64,000 bases of DNA from Longimonas halophila (GCF_002554705.1 NZ_PDEP01000005.1:1-64000), one strand, 5' to 3'. Shown: positions 13,809 to 23,589, counted from the stretch's first letter. The notes: a model not told the origin generated them from the letters alone. Made by a program: numbers and translations.

Positions 13809-16331
13809 ATGAATCGCTTTACGCTCTCGATGGCCTGGCGCGACAGCCGGGGCAGCCGGGCCCGCCTGGTGCTGTACCTGTCGGCGCTGGTGGTAGGCGT
13901 GGCGGTGCTCGTGGCGATTAACGGGTTTGGAGATAACCTCACCCGCACCATCGACAACGAGTCGCGCCAGCTTCTGGGGGCCGATTTTGCACTGGAGCGC
14001 GAAAATGCATTTCCGGATAGCATCCGCGCCGTGGCCGACTCGGTTGGAGGCACGCAGGCAAAACGCATCTCGTTTGCCTCCATGGTCGCTTTCAGTGGCG
14101 AAGACGGCGGGACGCGCCTCTCCACCATCCGCGCAACCCAGCCCGGCTATCCGTTCTACGGCACGGTGCAAACCACACCCGCCGGTCGCTACGACGGATT
14201 TGCTGAGCGCGGCGAGGCGCTGGTCGATGCGACGCTCTGGAACGCCTTTTCGCTGTCGGAGGGTGACTCCATTCGCGTAGGACGCAACTGGTATCCGGTG
14301 GCCGGACGCGTCGATCAGATGCCCAATGAGGCGGGCATCGCCTCCTCGTTCAGTCCGCGGGTGTACGTGCCGTATGCCGGACTCGACACCACCCTGCTGG
14401 GGCGCGGCAGCCGCGCGGAGCACGAGCTCTACTTTCAGTTCGACGACAGCCGCGACATCGAGGCGCTCGTCAGCAGCATCCGTCCCGCCATGGAGGCTGC
14501 TGAGGTCGACATTGACACAGTCGAGGAGGCCGCGGGCAACTGGCGCGAGGGACTTGGCAACCTGTATCGGTTTCTGAGTCTGGTGGGATTCATGGCGCTT
14601 ATTCTGGGATGCATTGGCATTGCCAGCGCCATGCACGTGTACATCCAACAGCGCCTGACCTCGGTTGCAGTGCTGCGTTGCCTCGGGGCAAAGTCGGGGC
14701 AAACCTTTCGCATCTATCTGACACAGGCCGCTGCACTTGGCCTGCTTGGGGGCGGGTTGGGCACGGCCCTTGGCGTGGCCATGCAGGTGGCTGTGCCTGC
14801 TGTGCTTGCTGATTTCTTGCCCGTGCCGGTGTCGTTTACGGTGTCGTGGCGCGCGGTGGGTCTGGGACTGGGATTAGGCACCATCGCCACAATTCTCTTC
14901 GCACTGATTCCGCTCTTGCCCGTGCGCCGCGTATCGCCGCTGCAAGCACTGCGGCAGCAAGTAGAGGGTGCCGAGGGGCGCGACTGGCTCCGCTGGGCGC
15001 TGGGTGGTGTCATTGGCGCAGCGCTCACCGGCTTTGCCGTCGTGCAAGCGCCAACGTGGCAGATTGGGCTGGGCTACGCCGGCGGCCTGCTTGTCGTGTT
15101 CGCCGCGCTGGCGGGACTGGCGCGTGGACTCATGCGCGTGCTACGCCGCGCAGTGCCGTCGAGCTGGAGCTATCCGCTGCGGCAGGGCCTCGCGAACCTG
15201 CACCGTCCGCACAACCAGACTACCGTGCTGCTCGTAGCGCTGGGGCTGGGCTCGTTTCTGATCGCGACGCTGCTCGTGTCGCAGGAGACCATCCTCTCGC
15301 AGATCCGCCTGACCGGCGATGCGGAAGACCGTCCCAACATGGTGCTCTTCGACGTGCAGCCCGACCAGGTGCGCGGCGTAGCAAATACGATTGAGGAGGC
15401 CGGGGCGCCGGTGCTCGATGAAGAGCCCATCGTAACCATGCGGCTCTCGGCAGTAAACGGACGCTCGGTCGAAGCCCTCCGCGAAGATCCCGACGTGCGC
15501 ACCACGTGGGCCCATCGGCGCGAGTACCGCTCCACCTACCGCGACCATCTTACCGAAAGCGAAACGATCGTCGAAGGTACGTTCGTGCGCGAGCGCTTCG
15601 AGGGCGAGGGGCCGGCGCCCATCTCGCTCGAAACTGACATTGCCGAGGAGCTCAACGTAGCCATAGGCGATGAACTCACCTTCGACGTGCAGGGCGTGCC
15701 CATGACCACGGAGGTACGCAGCCTGCGTCGCGTGGACTGGCAGCGCATTGGCACCAACTTCTTTGTGGTGTTTCCGCCCGGCGTGCTCGAAGACGCCCCG
15801 CAGATCTACGCCATGCTCAGCCGTACCGAAAGCAGCGACCAGGCCGCCAGCGTCCAGAATGCCGTCGTAAGCGCGTTTCCCAACGTATCCATTATCGACC
15901 TAACCCTGGTGTTGCGTACCGCGCAAGACCTGTTTTCGAAGCTCGGCTACGTCATCCGCGTAATGGCGCTCTTCAGCGTACTTACCGGGCTCCTGGTGCT
16001 CATGGGCACGCTGCTGGTAAACCGGTATCAGCGGGCGGAGGAAAGCGTGCTCCTCAAAACGCTGGGCGCATCGCGGGCTACGGTGCTCAAGATTCTGGCG
16101 GTGGAGTATCTCCTCCTGGGCGCGCTGGCCACTGCCGCGGGCATTGGGCTGGCCATCGGCGCCGGTGGACTGCTTGCATATTTTGTCTTCGACAGCGCGA
16201 TAGCGGTAGCGTGGAGCGACCTGGCGCTTACCTTCGTTGTAATCGTAGCGCTGGTGCTTGGCCTGGGGCTCTTCAACAGCCGCAGCCTGTATGATCAGTC
16301 GCCGCGTGCTGTATTGAACGCAGAAGCCTGA
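13809..16331 (+). CDS. large FtsX/LolC-type ABC transporter permease
   Basis: An 840-residue integral membrane protein of the FtsX-like permease superfamily with the YbbP-type layout. It has one N-terminal membrane segment (LVLYLSALVVGVAVLVAIN), a periplasmic domain (about 45-250), a three-helix FtsX block (FLSLVGFMALILGCIGIAS ... IYLTQAAALGLLGGGLGT ...), further membrane helices, a second periplasmic domain and a C-terminal FtsX block ending SPRAVLNAEA. Family members work with an ABC ATPase to move lipids or lipoproteins, or to export substrates; no ATPase gene is in this window, so the partner must be elsewhere or just not adjacent. Transcribed alone after a long repeat-bearing gap. Confidence 0.85.
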   Translation: MNRFTLSMAWRDSRGSRARLVLYLSALVVGVAVLVAINGFGDNLTRTIDNESRQLLGADFALERENAFPDSIRAVADSVGGTQAKRISFASMVAFSGEDGGTRLSTIRATQPGYPFYGTVQTTPAGRYDGFAERGEALVDATLWNAFSLSEGDSIRVGRNWYPVAGRVDQMPNEAGIASSFSPRVYVPYAGLDTTLLGRGSRAEHELYFQFDDSRDIEALVSSIRPAMEAAEVDIDTVEEAAGNWREGLGNLYRFLSLVGFMALILGCIGIASAMHVYIQQRLTSVAVLRCLGAKSGQTFRIYLTQAAALGLLGGGLGTALGVAMQVAVPAVLADFLPVPVSFTVSWRAVGLGLGLGTIATILFALIPLLPVRRVSPLQALRQQVEGAEGRDWLRWALGGVIGAALTGFAVVQAPTWQIGLGYAGGLLVVFAALAGLARGLMRVLRRAVPSSWSYPLRQGLANLHRPHNQTTVLLVALGLGSFLIATLLVSQETILSQIRLTGDAEDRPNMVLFDVQPDQVRGVANTIEEAGAPVLDEEPIVTMRLSAVNGRSVEALREDPDVRTTWAHRREYRSTYRDHLTESETIVEGTFVRERFEGEGPAPISLETDIAEELNVAIGDELTFDVQGVPMTTEVRSLRRVDWQRIGTNFFVVFPPGVLEDAPQIYAMLSRTESSDQAASVQNAVVSAFPNVSIIDLTLVLRTAQDLFSKLGYVIRVMALFSVLTGLLVLMGTLLVNRYQRAEESVLLKTLGASRATVLKILAVEYLLLGALATAAGIGLAIGAGGLLAYFVFDSAIAVAWSDLALTFVVIVALVLGLGLFNSRSLYDQSPRAVLNAEA

Positions 16332-16418
16332 CGCGGAGTGCTCAAGGTCATACGATCAGGCATTTGCACGTTGGAGATGCCAAGCGTAGTGCCTCCTTGA
16401 CGTAGCACCCCAATTCAA

Positions 16419-16426
16419 AAGCGCTT
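16419..16426. promoter_or_regulatory. AAGCGCTT palindrome upstream of the CPXCG gene
   Basis: AAAAGCGCTTACAA at 16417-16430, about 20 bases before ATG 16446, contains the same AAGCGCTT core as the sites at 8767, 11446, 32875 and 35328-35359. A cis-element role is inferred from recurrence and position. Confidence 0.35.
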
Positions 16427-16445
16427 ACAATACCAACATGATGCT

Positions 16446-16634
16446 ATGCTCGAACACACCTTTACGTGTCCGTACTGCTGGGAAACACTAACCGAGCAGG
16501 TCGATCCGGTACATGGCACGCACGAGTACGTTGTTGACTGCTGGGTGTGCTGTCGGCCTATCCAGATTCGGGCGACGGTGCAGAACGGACAGATTGTAGC
16601 GTTTAACGCCCAGCCCGCCAGCGGCCACCGATGA
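16446..16634 (+). CDS. CPXCG-type cysteine-rich small zinc protein
   Basis: A 62-residue protein with CPYC near the N-terminus and CWVCCRPI later. This is the two-knuckle arrangement (CPxC ... CxVCC) of the CPXCG-motif small proteins, which probably bind zinc. Length is normal for the family; the cellular role is unknown. It starts shortly after an AAGCGCTT palindrome and 115 bases before yggS, in the same direction. Confidence 0.8.
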   Translation: MLEHTFTCPYCWETLTEQVDPVHGTHEYVVDCWVCCRPIQIRATVQNGQIVAFNAQPASGHR

Positions 16635-16748
16635 GCTCAGCATGCATGCCGGTGCTATTGACACCGAAGCGACCTTGCACCATGGGCGTACCTTGCGCAT
16701 CCCCCCAAACCCGCCATATTTTTCGAATTTGACCCAACCCCTCCGCTT

Positions 16749-17477
16749 ATGCCCGATACCCAAACCCAACTGGCTCCAGAAGCGGTGCAGCGCCGTGTTG
16801 ATGACGTGCGTGAGCGCATAGCGCAAGCCTGCGAGCGTGCCGGACGATCGATCGACGAGATTACGCTTGTAGCTGTGTCGAAGACGTTCCCCATGCAGGC
16901 AATCGAATCTGGCGTGGCGGCAGGGCTAACGCACTTCGGCGAGAACCGGGCCCGCGCGCTGCGCGACCGCGTGGAGAAGCGTCCCGGCCAGTGGAAAGGC
17001 GGCGATGTGTGCTGGCATATGATCGGGCATCTGCAAACGAACAAAGCCAAGTTCGTAGCCCGCCATGCCGATCGTTTTGAGGCGCTCGACAGTCCGCGCC
17101 TGGCCGAAGAGCTGAACAAGCGTGCTGGGAAGAACGATCGCGTGCTGCCGTGCTTTGTGCAGGTGAACATCAGCGGGGCCGACCAGAAGTACGGCCTGCC
17201 GCCCGACGAACTCCACGATTTTCTGGATACGTGTGCCCAGTACGACCATCTCCACATCGACGGACTGATGGGGATGGCGTCGTTCGTGGACGATTCTGAA
17301 ACGGTGCGTTCCGAATTTGCCCACCTGCGTACATTGGCCAGTACCTACACCGGTAGTGCTCCGAACATAGCGCTTGAAGAACTTTCGATGGGCATGAGCA
17401 ACGACTTTGAAGTTGCAATCGAAGAAGGAAGCACGATGGTACGCATTGGGAGCGCTATCTTTGGGCCGCGGTCGTAG
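16749..17477 (+). CDS. yggS: YggS family PLP homeostasis protein
   Basis: A 242-residue single-domain alanine-racemase-fold (type III PLP) protein. The PLP lysine is K45 in LVAVSKTFP. Other family signatures are HFGENRAR, WHMIGHLQTNKAKF, VQVNISGADQKYGL, GLMGMASF, LSMGMSNDFEVAIEEGSTMV and RIGSAIFG. It is not an enzyme in the usual sense but controls the pyridoxal 5'-phosphate pool. The order yggS then divIVA (17782) is a widely conserved neighbourhood in bacteria. Confidence 0.95.
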   Translation: MPDTQTQLAPEAVQRRVDDVRERIAQACERAGRSIDEITLVAVSKTFPMQAIESGVAAGLTHFGENRARALRDRVEKRPGQWKGGDVCWHMIGHLQTNKAKFVARHADRFEALDSPRLAEELNKRAGKNDRVLPCFVQVNISGADQKYGLPPDELHDFLDTCAQYDHLHIDGLMGMASFVDDSETVRSEFAHLRTLASTYTGSAPNIALEELSMGMSNDFEVAIEEGSTMVRIGSAIFGPRS

Positions 17478-17781
17478 CAACGGATGCCGCGAAAAAGGCG
17501 TCTGGATGCAGAGGGGGCCTGTGCGGTGTCAGATGCGCAGCAAGATTCATATGGAGCGCACCGTGTATGTAGAACGAGCGAAACAGAGGAGGCCCTCCAT
17601 CGTGAAACCGATGTAACATGGTGCGTGTGCATTCCCCAATCCACAGGCGCTCTTGGCCCGCGTATTGCTCCATGCGTCGCATGCCTTTTGCGTCTACAAC
17701 CATGCATCCTCAGAACCAGGCACGGCCGCAAGATCGGACGTTTCGGTACTCACGGTCTTTTCCACACCCACAGTTCAGCAT
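17478..17781. other. yggS-divIVA spacer
   Basis: About 300 bases with no supported gene. A frame open from 17653 joins divIVA in phase, but its codons do not encode a DivIVA-like sequence before MKLTPLDIRK at 17782, so it is treated as spacer. Confidence 0.5.
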
Positions 17782-19209
17782 ATGAAGCTCACACCCCTTG
17801 ACATCCGAAAACAAGACTTCGACCGTAGTCTGCGCGGATATAGCGTAGAGGAGGTGGAAAGCTTCCTGGAAATGGTCGCCGACCAGTGGGAAGAGCTGGA
17901 GAGCGAAGCGCGCCGCGCCAAAAGCCGCGCGGAAGAGCTGGAACAGCAGATGTCGCATGTCGAAAAAGTCGAGGATGCGCTGCAAGAAGCGCTCTCGGCT
18001 ACGCGCGAAAACGCGGAACAGCACCTGAGCAACGCGCGCGACAAAGCCGAGAACATCGTGGCGAAGGCCGAGGCGAAAGCCGAACGCATGACCACCGAGG
18101 CCGAAAAAGAGCGCAATGCCATCCAGCAGGAGGTGCACACGCTGGAGCAGCGGCAGCAGCGCATTGCCTCGCGGCTGAGCGCTTTCTTGAAGTCGGAGCT
18201 CGAAATGCTCTCGGCATACAAAGAGGGCGACCGGTTCGAGAAGGCGCCTGCACGCACGCCAGAATCCGAAACGGTTCCGCCAGAGGAAGCCAGTTCCGGC
18301 ATGGGGACGCTCGATACCCTGGTCGACAGCGATATGGCGCAGGGAGACGACGCCCCAGAATCGCAATCCAGCGCCCCAGCGTCGGGATCCAAATCGACGG
18401 ACACGCCCACCCCGTCCGACCTCGGGGTGCGAGAAGAAGCAACCTCTGCTGAAGCGCCGAGCGAAACCGCTTCGTCAAGCAAATCTGACGCACCCAGCGA
18501 AACCGCGTCCAGCAAGGCGGCGACTGATACGGATGAGAAAAGCGATGCCCCCAAGAGCGGGTCAACAGCCAAGGACGTAATGGCGGAAGTGGACCAGATG
18601 CTTGGCGGTCAGGCCGAGACTGAAAGCGATGCGTCCGACGCCCCATCGGCTGATCAGGCAGAGTCTACCAGCGAGGTGGAACCGGTTGACGATGCAGAAC
18701 CAACGGACGAGTTCGACTTCTCGGACCTGCTTGGTGAGGCAGAAGAAAGCAGAGCGGAAGAGAGCGAGCCCGATGAGCCCGCCACTACTGACTTTGCCTC
18801 GATGTTCGAAGGCATCGAAGATGAGCCAGACGATGCCACCGAAGAGTTTGATGCCCCCGAGCCCGTTGATGTTGAAGATGATGACGACGGAGATGATGAC
18901 CTGGAGCGGGCCATGCGCTCGCTCTTTCCTGTGCTCGAAGAAAAGGCAGGCGGCAACAAATCAACGGCATCACAGAGTGCGGCCGAGCCTGAGCCCGAGC
19001 CCGACACGACCTCGCTCGACACCAGCACATCATCCGAAGCAGCGCCCAGCGAGTCGCAGTTTGAGGCGATCAAGCGCGATGTGCAGCAGCGCGAATCGAA
19101 ACAGAAAAGCAGTACGAAAGAGAAAAAATCACAGCCGGTCGACGACGAAGACGAGGCCTCGACCGAAGAGATCGAAAAGATCTGGAGCATTCTTGAAGAC
19201 ATGGACTGA
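17782..19209 (+). CDS. divIVA: DivIVA-domain cell division/polarity protein with long acidic tail
   Basis: A 475-residue protein. The start is set by the DivIVA N-terminal signature MKLTPLDIRKQDF..SLRGYSVEEVESFLE (membrane-curvature-binding tip). Residues about 25-145 are a coiled coil (heptads rich in E, A, K, R, Q). Residues about 150-470 are a very acidic, low-complexity Ser/Asp/Glu/Pro/Thr region with KDVMAEVDQMLGG and ending EEIEKIWSILEDMD. Family members sense negative curvature at poles and septa and recruit partners. The tail is far longer than in model DivIVA proteins; its acidity fits a salt-adapted proteome. A terminator follows at 19268. Confidence 0.85.
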   Translation: MKLTPLDIRKQDFDRSLRGYSVEEVESFLEMVADQWEELESEARRAKSRAEELEQQMSHVEKVEDALQEALSATRENAEQHLSNARDKAENIVAKAEAKAERMTTEAEKERNAIQQEVHTLEQRQQRIASRLSAFLKSELEMLSAYKEGDRFEKAPARTPESETVPPEEASSGMGTLDTLVDSDMAQGDDAPESQSSAPASGSKSTDTPTPSDLGVREEATSAEAPSETASSSKSDAPSETASSKAATDTDEKSDAPKSGSTAKDVMAEVDQMLGGQAETESDASDAPSADQAESTSEVEPVDDAEPTDEFDFSDLLGEAEESRAEESEPDEPATTDFASMFEGIEDEPDDATEEFDAPEPVDVEDDDDGDDDLERAMRSLFPVLEEKAGGNKSTASQSAAEPEPEPDTTSLDTSTSSEAAPSESQFEAIKRDVQQRESKQKSSTKEKKSQPVDDEDEASTEEIEKIWSILEDMD

Positions 19210-19267
19210 TTCAACGGGCGTTGCGCCCGGCACGAGTTGCATGTCTCGCCGGTATTTGTAAGCATAG

Positions 19268-19302
19268 AGAGGGCGGTGCGCTATATTGCGCTGCCCTCTT
19301 TT
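19268..19302 (+). terminator. intrinsic terminator after divIVA
   Basis: Stem AGAGGGC / GCCCTCT with inner GCGC/GCGC pairs, followed by a short T-run (CTCTTTTG). It lies 58 bases after the divIVA stop and before the purine nucleoside phosphorylase start at 19347. Confidence 0.65.
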
Positions 19303-19346
19303 GCATGGTTGTTCACCCACGGCTTTTCACCTACGGCTCCCTACGT

Positions 19347-20186
19347 ATGGCAGATTCTGTTCTTGCGCCCGATACCCGCCTTGCCCACGTTAACGCAGCA
19401 GCCGATGTACTGCGGACTACGCTACCCGACATACCGCACATTGGGCTGCTCACCGGGGCTGGAACAGCGTCGCTTGCTGATGCCCTTTCGGAAACGACCA
19501 CGGTGCCGTTTGCCGATGTCCCTCACCTGCCGACTGCCGAGAGCGGACCCGACCGTGCGTTCGTAGCCGGTATGCTACATGGCCACAGCGTGCTGGCGGT
19601 GCCCGAGCCGCTGCATCTGTACGATGGCCTCTCGGCGCGCGAGGTGGCACTGCCGGTTCGCATTATGGGCGCGCTGGGCATTGACCTGCTGATTGCGGCA
19701 CCCACTGCGGGCAGTGTAAATCCGCACTACGCGCCGGGCGATGTGATGCTGCTGAGCGACCATATCAACCTGCAAGGCGCAAACCCGCTCGAAGGGCCCA
19801 ACGTGGATGCCTGGGGGCCGCGCTTTCCCGACATGAGCGCACCCTACAACGCTGACCTGCGCACCGCCGCCCACGAAGCCGCCACCCGCGCCGAAACGCG
19901 CCTGCACGACGGCATCTACCTGGGCGTGCCGGGGCCTAACCTGCAAACAAAAGCCGAGTACCGGTTCATGCAGCATATTGGGGCGGATGCAGTAGGTACC
20001 GGACTCATCCCCGAAATTATCGCAGCACGTCACATGGGGCTGCGCGTGCTGGGAGCTGCCGTCATCACCGATGCCTGCTTTGCTGATACCATGCAGCCCA
20101 CTGCGCCCAGCGACGTTGCCACGGCGGCGGAGACGGGACGCAAGTGCCTGGCCCGCGTCCTGGCGCAACTGCTGCCCACCCTGTAA
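19347..20186 (+). CDS. purine nucleoside phosphorylase (trimeric, PNP/MTAP class)
   Basis: A 279-residue protein. ATG 19347 is chosen because the frame upstream of it crosses a terminator. Family motifs are LLTGAGTASLADAL (phosphate site, GxGTxxL), GMLHGHSVL, LHLYDGLSAREVALPVRIM (purine ribose region), VMLLSDHINLQGANPLEG (base-binding Asn region), WGPRFPDMSAPY and VPGPNLQTKAEYR. It catalyses phosphorolysis of inosine and guanosine to base plus ribose 1-phosphate in purine salvage. It is 82 bases ahead of ileS and may be co-transcribed with it. Confidence 0.9.
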   Translation: MADSVLAPDTRLAHVNAAADVLRTTLPDIPHIGLLTGAGTASLADALSETTTVPFADVPHLPTAESGPDRAFVAGMLHGHSVLAVPEPLHLYDGLSAREVALPVRIMGALGIDLLIAAPTAGSVNPHYAPGDVMLLSDHINLQGANPLEGPNVDAWGPRFPDMSAPYNADLRTAAHEAATRAETRLHDGIYLGVPGPNLQTKAEYRFMQHIGADAVGTGLIPEIIAARHMGLRVLGAAVITDACFADTMQPTAPSDVATAAETGRKCLARVLAQLLPTL

Positions 20187-20268
20187 GCTGATTCCGGCGG
20201 CGTTGCGCCCAGAAGCCGTTTTGCCGGACGCCGCCCTGTTCGTTCTGTTTAGATTGTCTGCTGATTTC

Positions 20269-23200
20269 ATGAGTCACTTCACGCCCATCGACCGCCTTTC
20301 GCTTCCCGATATGGAAGAGGACCTGCTCGACTGGTGGGCCGAGCACAACGTGTTCGACCGCACCCTCTCCGAGCGCGAGGGCGCCCCGGCCTACACCTTC
20401 TATGAAGGCCCGCCCACGGCCAACGGACGCCCCGGCATTCACCACGTCATGGCGCGGTCGATTAAGGACATCTTCTGCCGCTACAAGACGATGCAGGGCT
20501 TTCAGGTGGCTCGCAAAGCTGGATGGGATACCCATGGCCTGCCTGTCGAAATTGAGATCGAGAAGCGTCTGGATCTGCAGAGCCGCGCCGACATCGAGGA
20601 GTACGGCATCGAAGCTTACAACGCCGCCTGCCGAAACAGCGTGCTCGAATACAAAGACCTGTGGGACGAGCTCACCACCCGCATGGGCTACTGGGTTGAT
20701 CTCGACGACCCGTACGTCACGTTCGAGACCGACTACATCGAAACGCTCTGGTGGCTCATCAAGCAGATCCACGAGAAAGGTCTGCTCTACCAAGGCTACA
20801 AGATTCAGTGGTACAGCCCCGGCTCGCACACGGTGCTCTCCTCGCACGAGGTCAGCCTCGGCTACGAGGAAACCCAGGACCCGAGCGTATACATCCGCTT
20901 CCCCGTGCAGGGCGAAGACGATACCTACTTTCTGGCCTGGACGACCACGCCGTGGACGCTCATCTCGAACACCGCGCTGGCTGTAGGGCCTGACCTCACC
21001 TACGTGCGCGTGGCCCACGACGACCCGCATCAGGGCCAGGAAACGCTCATCATGGCCAAAGAGTTGCTGGATACCGTGCTGGGCGATGAGCCGTACGAGA
21101 TTCTCGATACCATGTCAGGCAGCGACCTGGTTGGCCAGACGTACGAGCCGGTGTTTCCCTACTTCAAAGACAAATTGGGGGCGAATGCGGCATGGCGCGT
21201 GGTACCCGCAGGCATCGTCTCAACGGAAGAAGGCACCGGCGTGGTGCACATGGCGCCCGCGTATGGTGAGGAGGACTACGCCGTGGCCCAGGACCACGAC
21301 CTGCCGCTTGTGAACCCGATCGATGCCGACGGCCACTTCACCGACGAGGCACCGCTGGTCGAGGGCGAGTGGTTCAAGGATGCCGATAAGACGATCACGA
21401 CCGATCTCAAGAAGCGCGGGCTGCTCTACAAGCACGAAACCTACCTGCATAACTACCCGCACGACTGGCGCAAGGGCACGCCGCTCATGAGCTATCCGGT
21501 CGAAAGCTGGTTTGTGGAGACCACCGCCGTGAAAGAGCGGATGGTGGAGCTCAACAAGACCATTAACTGGCAGCCACCGGGTGTGGGCGAGGGGCGCTTT
21601 GGCGAGTGGCTGGAGAACAACATCGACTGGGCGCTCAGCCGCCGTCGCTACTGGGGCACGCCGCTGCCCATCTGGCAGAGCGACGAAGACCCTGAATACG
21701 TCGAAGTCATCGGTTCGATCGAAGAGCTGCGCGCCAAGTGCGGCGACCAGCTGCCCGACGACAACGACGACATCGACCTGCACCGCCCGTTCGTCGACGA
21801 ACTCACCTGGCCCGCGCCCGACGACGTGGGCGGCACTATGCGTCGCGTGCCCGATCTCATCGACGTGTGGTTCGACTCGGGCGCCATGCCGTTTGCGCAG
21901 TGGCACTATCCGTTTGAGAACAAAGAGCAGTTTGAGCGCAACTTCCCCGCCAACTTCATCGCTGAGGGCGTGGACCAGACGCGCGGGTGGTTCTACACGC
22001 TGCATGCGCTGGCCACCCTCATCATGGACGACGTGGCCTACGAGAACGTCGTTGTAAATGGCCTCGTGCTCGATGACAACGGCAACAAGATGTCGAAGTC
22101 GAAGGGCAACACGCTGGAGCCGTTCGAGGTGATCGACGAGTTCGGGGCCGACGTGGTGCGCTGGTACATGATGAGCAACACGCCGCCGTGGGAGAACATC
22201 CGCTTCTCGAAGCGCGGCCTGCGCGATCTGCGCCGCAAGTTCTTTGGCACGCTCGAAAACGTCTACAGCTTCTTCGCCACCTACGCCAACATCGACGGGT
22301 ACACGTACACCGGCGAGTCCGTGCCGGTGGATGAGCGTCCTGAGCTCGATCAGTGGATTATCAGCCGTCTGCAAACGACCATCACGACCGTTACCGACGA
22401 GTTGGACGACTACCATCCGACCAATGCGGCACGGGCCGTGGAGCAGTTCGTAGACGACCTGTCGAACTGGTACCTGCGGCGGTCGCGGCGGCGCTTTTGG
22501 GCCTCGAAACAGTCGCAAAACGGAACCGATGAAGGGGCAGACGACGCAGTGTCGGTCTCTAACAAACAAGCCGCCTACGACACGGTGTACGAATGCCTGG
22601 AGGTGGTGTCGCGTCTCATGAGCCCCATTGCGCCCTTCTTTGGCGAGTGGCTCTTTCAGGCGTTGCACGAGAGCGACGCTACGCCTGCGGGCGATTCGGT
22701 GCATCTGGCAGACTTGCCCGTGCGTACCGAAGCACGCCACAACGAGGCGCTGGAGCACCGGATGGGCCTGGCGCGCACCATCTCGTCGGTGGTGCTGTCG
22801 CTGCGCAACGAAGCCGAGATCAACGTGCGGCAGCCGCTGGGCCGCCTCATGGTAGTCACCGGCACCGGCGTCTCCGAAGACGTGGTGGAGCAGGTGCGCG
22901 ACATCATCCTGGACGAGGTGAACGTAAAGACGATCGAGTACGTCGACGGCTCCAGTGAAGTGGTTGAGCGCTCGGCCACCCCCAACTTCAGCCGCCTGGG
23001 GCCGCGCCTCGGCCCGCTCATGCAGCCGGTGAACAAGGCTGTGCGCGCCCTCGATGATGACGCTATTGGGCGCTACCTGGATCAGGGCCACATCGAACTG
23101 GAGGTGGACGGCGAAACCGTGCGCCTGGGCTCCGACGACCTGGAGATCTCCAGTGCCGGCATCGAAGGCTGGCTCGTGGAGCAGCACCGCGACGTGACGG

Positions 23201-23502
23201 TTGCGCTCGACACGCAGATCACCGACGACCTCCGCACCGAAGGGCTCGCCCGTGAATCCGTCAAGCGCATTCAGAATCTGCGCAAGGATGCCGAGTTTGA
23301 CGTCACCGATCGCATTGTTGTGACCTACGACGGCTCCGCCCCGATTCGCAGTGCGGTGAACGCCTACTCCGAGTGGATCCGGAACGAGACGTTGGCCCTG
23401 GAGTTGCAGCCCTCCAATCAGCCTACGGGCGAGGCCACCCAAACTTTCGAGATTGGAGACGAGCACTTGACCGTAGGCATCCAGCGGGTGTCGCGGATGT
23501 AG
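20269..23502 (+). CDS. ileS: isoleucyl-tRNA synthetase, type 2, with swapped GIHH signature
   Basis: A 1077-residue class Ia synthetase that charges tRNA-Ile. ATG 20269 matches the family start. The HIGH-type motif, expected as HxGH, reads G56-I57-H58-H59 (NGRPGIHHVMAR; codons 20434-20445). An editing (CP1) domain lies at about 190-400 (FLAWTTTPWTLISNTALAVGP). KMSKS is intact (GNKMSKSKGNTLEPF), followed by the anticodon domain with WYLRRSRRRFW. There is no C-terminal zinc-finger Cys cluster, in line with IleRS2. The swapped GXHH motif is known in some IleRS2 enzymes with very strong mupirocin resistance; resistance here is inferred. Confidence 0.95.
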   Translation: MSHFTPIDRLSLPDMEEDLLDWWAEHNVFDRTLSEREGAPAYTFYEGPPTANGRPGIHHVMARSIKDIFCRYKTMQGFQVARKAGWDTHGLPVEIEIEKRLDLQSRADIEEYGIEAYNAACRNSVLEYKDLWDELTTRMGYWVDLDDPYVTFETDYIETLWWLIKQIHEKGLLYQGYKIQWYSPGSHTVLSSHEVSLGYEETQDPSVYIRFPVQGEDDTYFLAWTTTPWTLISNTALAVGPDLTYVRVAHDDPHQGQETLIMAKELLDTVLGDEPYEILDTMSGSDLVGQTYEPVFPYFKDKLGANAAWRVVPAGIVSTEEGTGVVHMAPAYGEEDYAVAQDHDLPLVNPIDADGHFTDEAPLVEGEWFKDADKTITTDLKKRGLLYKHETYLHNYPHDWRKGTPLMSYPVESWFVETTAVKERMVELNKTINWQPPGVGEGRFGEWLENNIDWALSRRRYWGTPLPIWQSDEDPEYVEVIGSIEELRAKCGDQLPDDNDDIDLHRPFVDELTWPAPDDVGGTMRRVPDLIDVWFDSGAMPFAQWHYPFENKEQFERNFPANFIAEGVDQTRGWFYTLHALATLIMDDVAYENVVVNGLVLDDNGNKMSKSKGNTLEPFEVIDEFGADVVRWYMMSNTPPWENIRFSKRGLRDLRRKFFGTLENVYSFFATYANIDGYTYTGESVPVDERPELDQWIISRLQTTITTVTDELDDYHPTNAARAVEQFVDDLSNWYLRRSRRRFWASKQSQNGTDEGADDAVSVSNKQAAYDTVYECLEVVSRLMSPIAPFFGEWLFQALHESDATPAGDSVHLADLPVRTEARHNEALEHRMGLARTISSVVLSLRNEAEINVRQPLGRLMVVTGTGVSEDVVEQVRDIILDEVNVKTIEYVDGSSEVVERSATPNFSRLGPRLGPLMQPVNKAVRALDDDAIGRYLDQGHIELEVDGETVRLGSDDLEISSAGIEGWLVEQHRDVTVALDTQITDDLRTEGLARESVKRIQNLRKDAEFDVTDRIVVTYDGSAPIRSAVNAYSEWIRNETLALELQPSNQPTGEATQTFEIGDEHLTVGIQRVSRM

Positions 23503-23589
23503 CAGGGGCTCTGGGCCTCGAAGCCAGCTGTCGTCCCGCGTCGCCGCCCTGCCTCCAGACTGTTTCGTTCCTCGTATGGATTGACCTCT

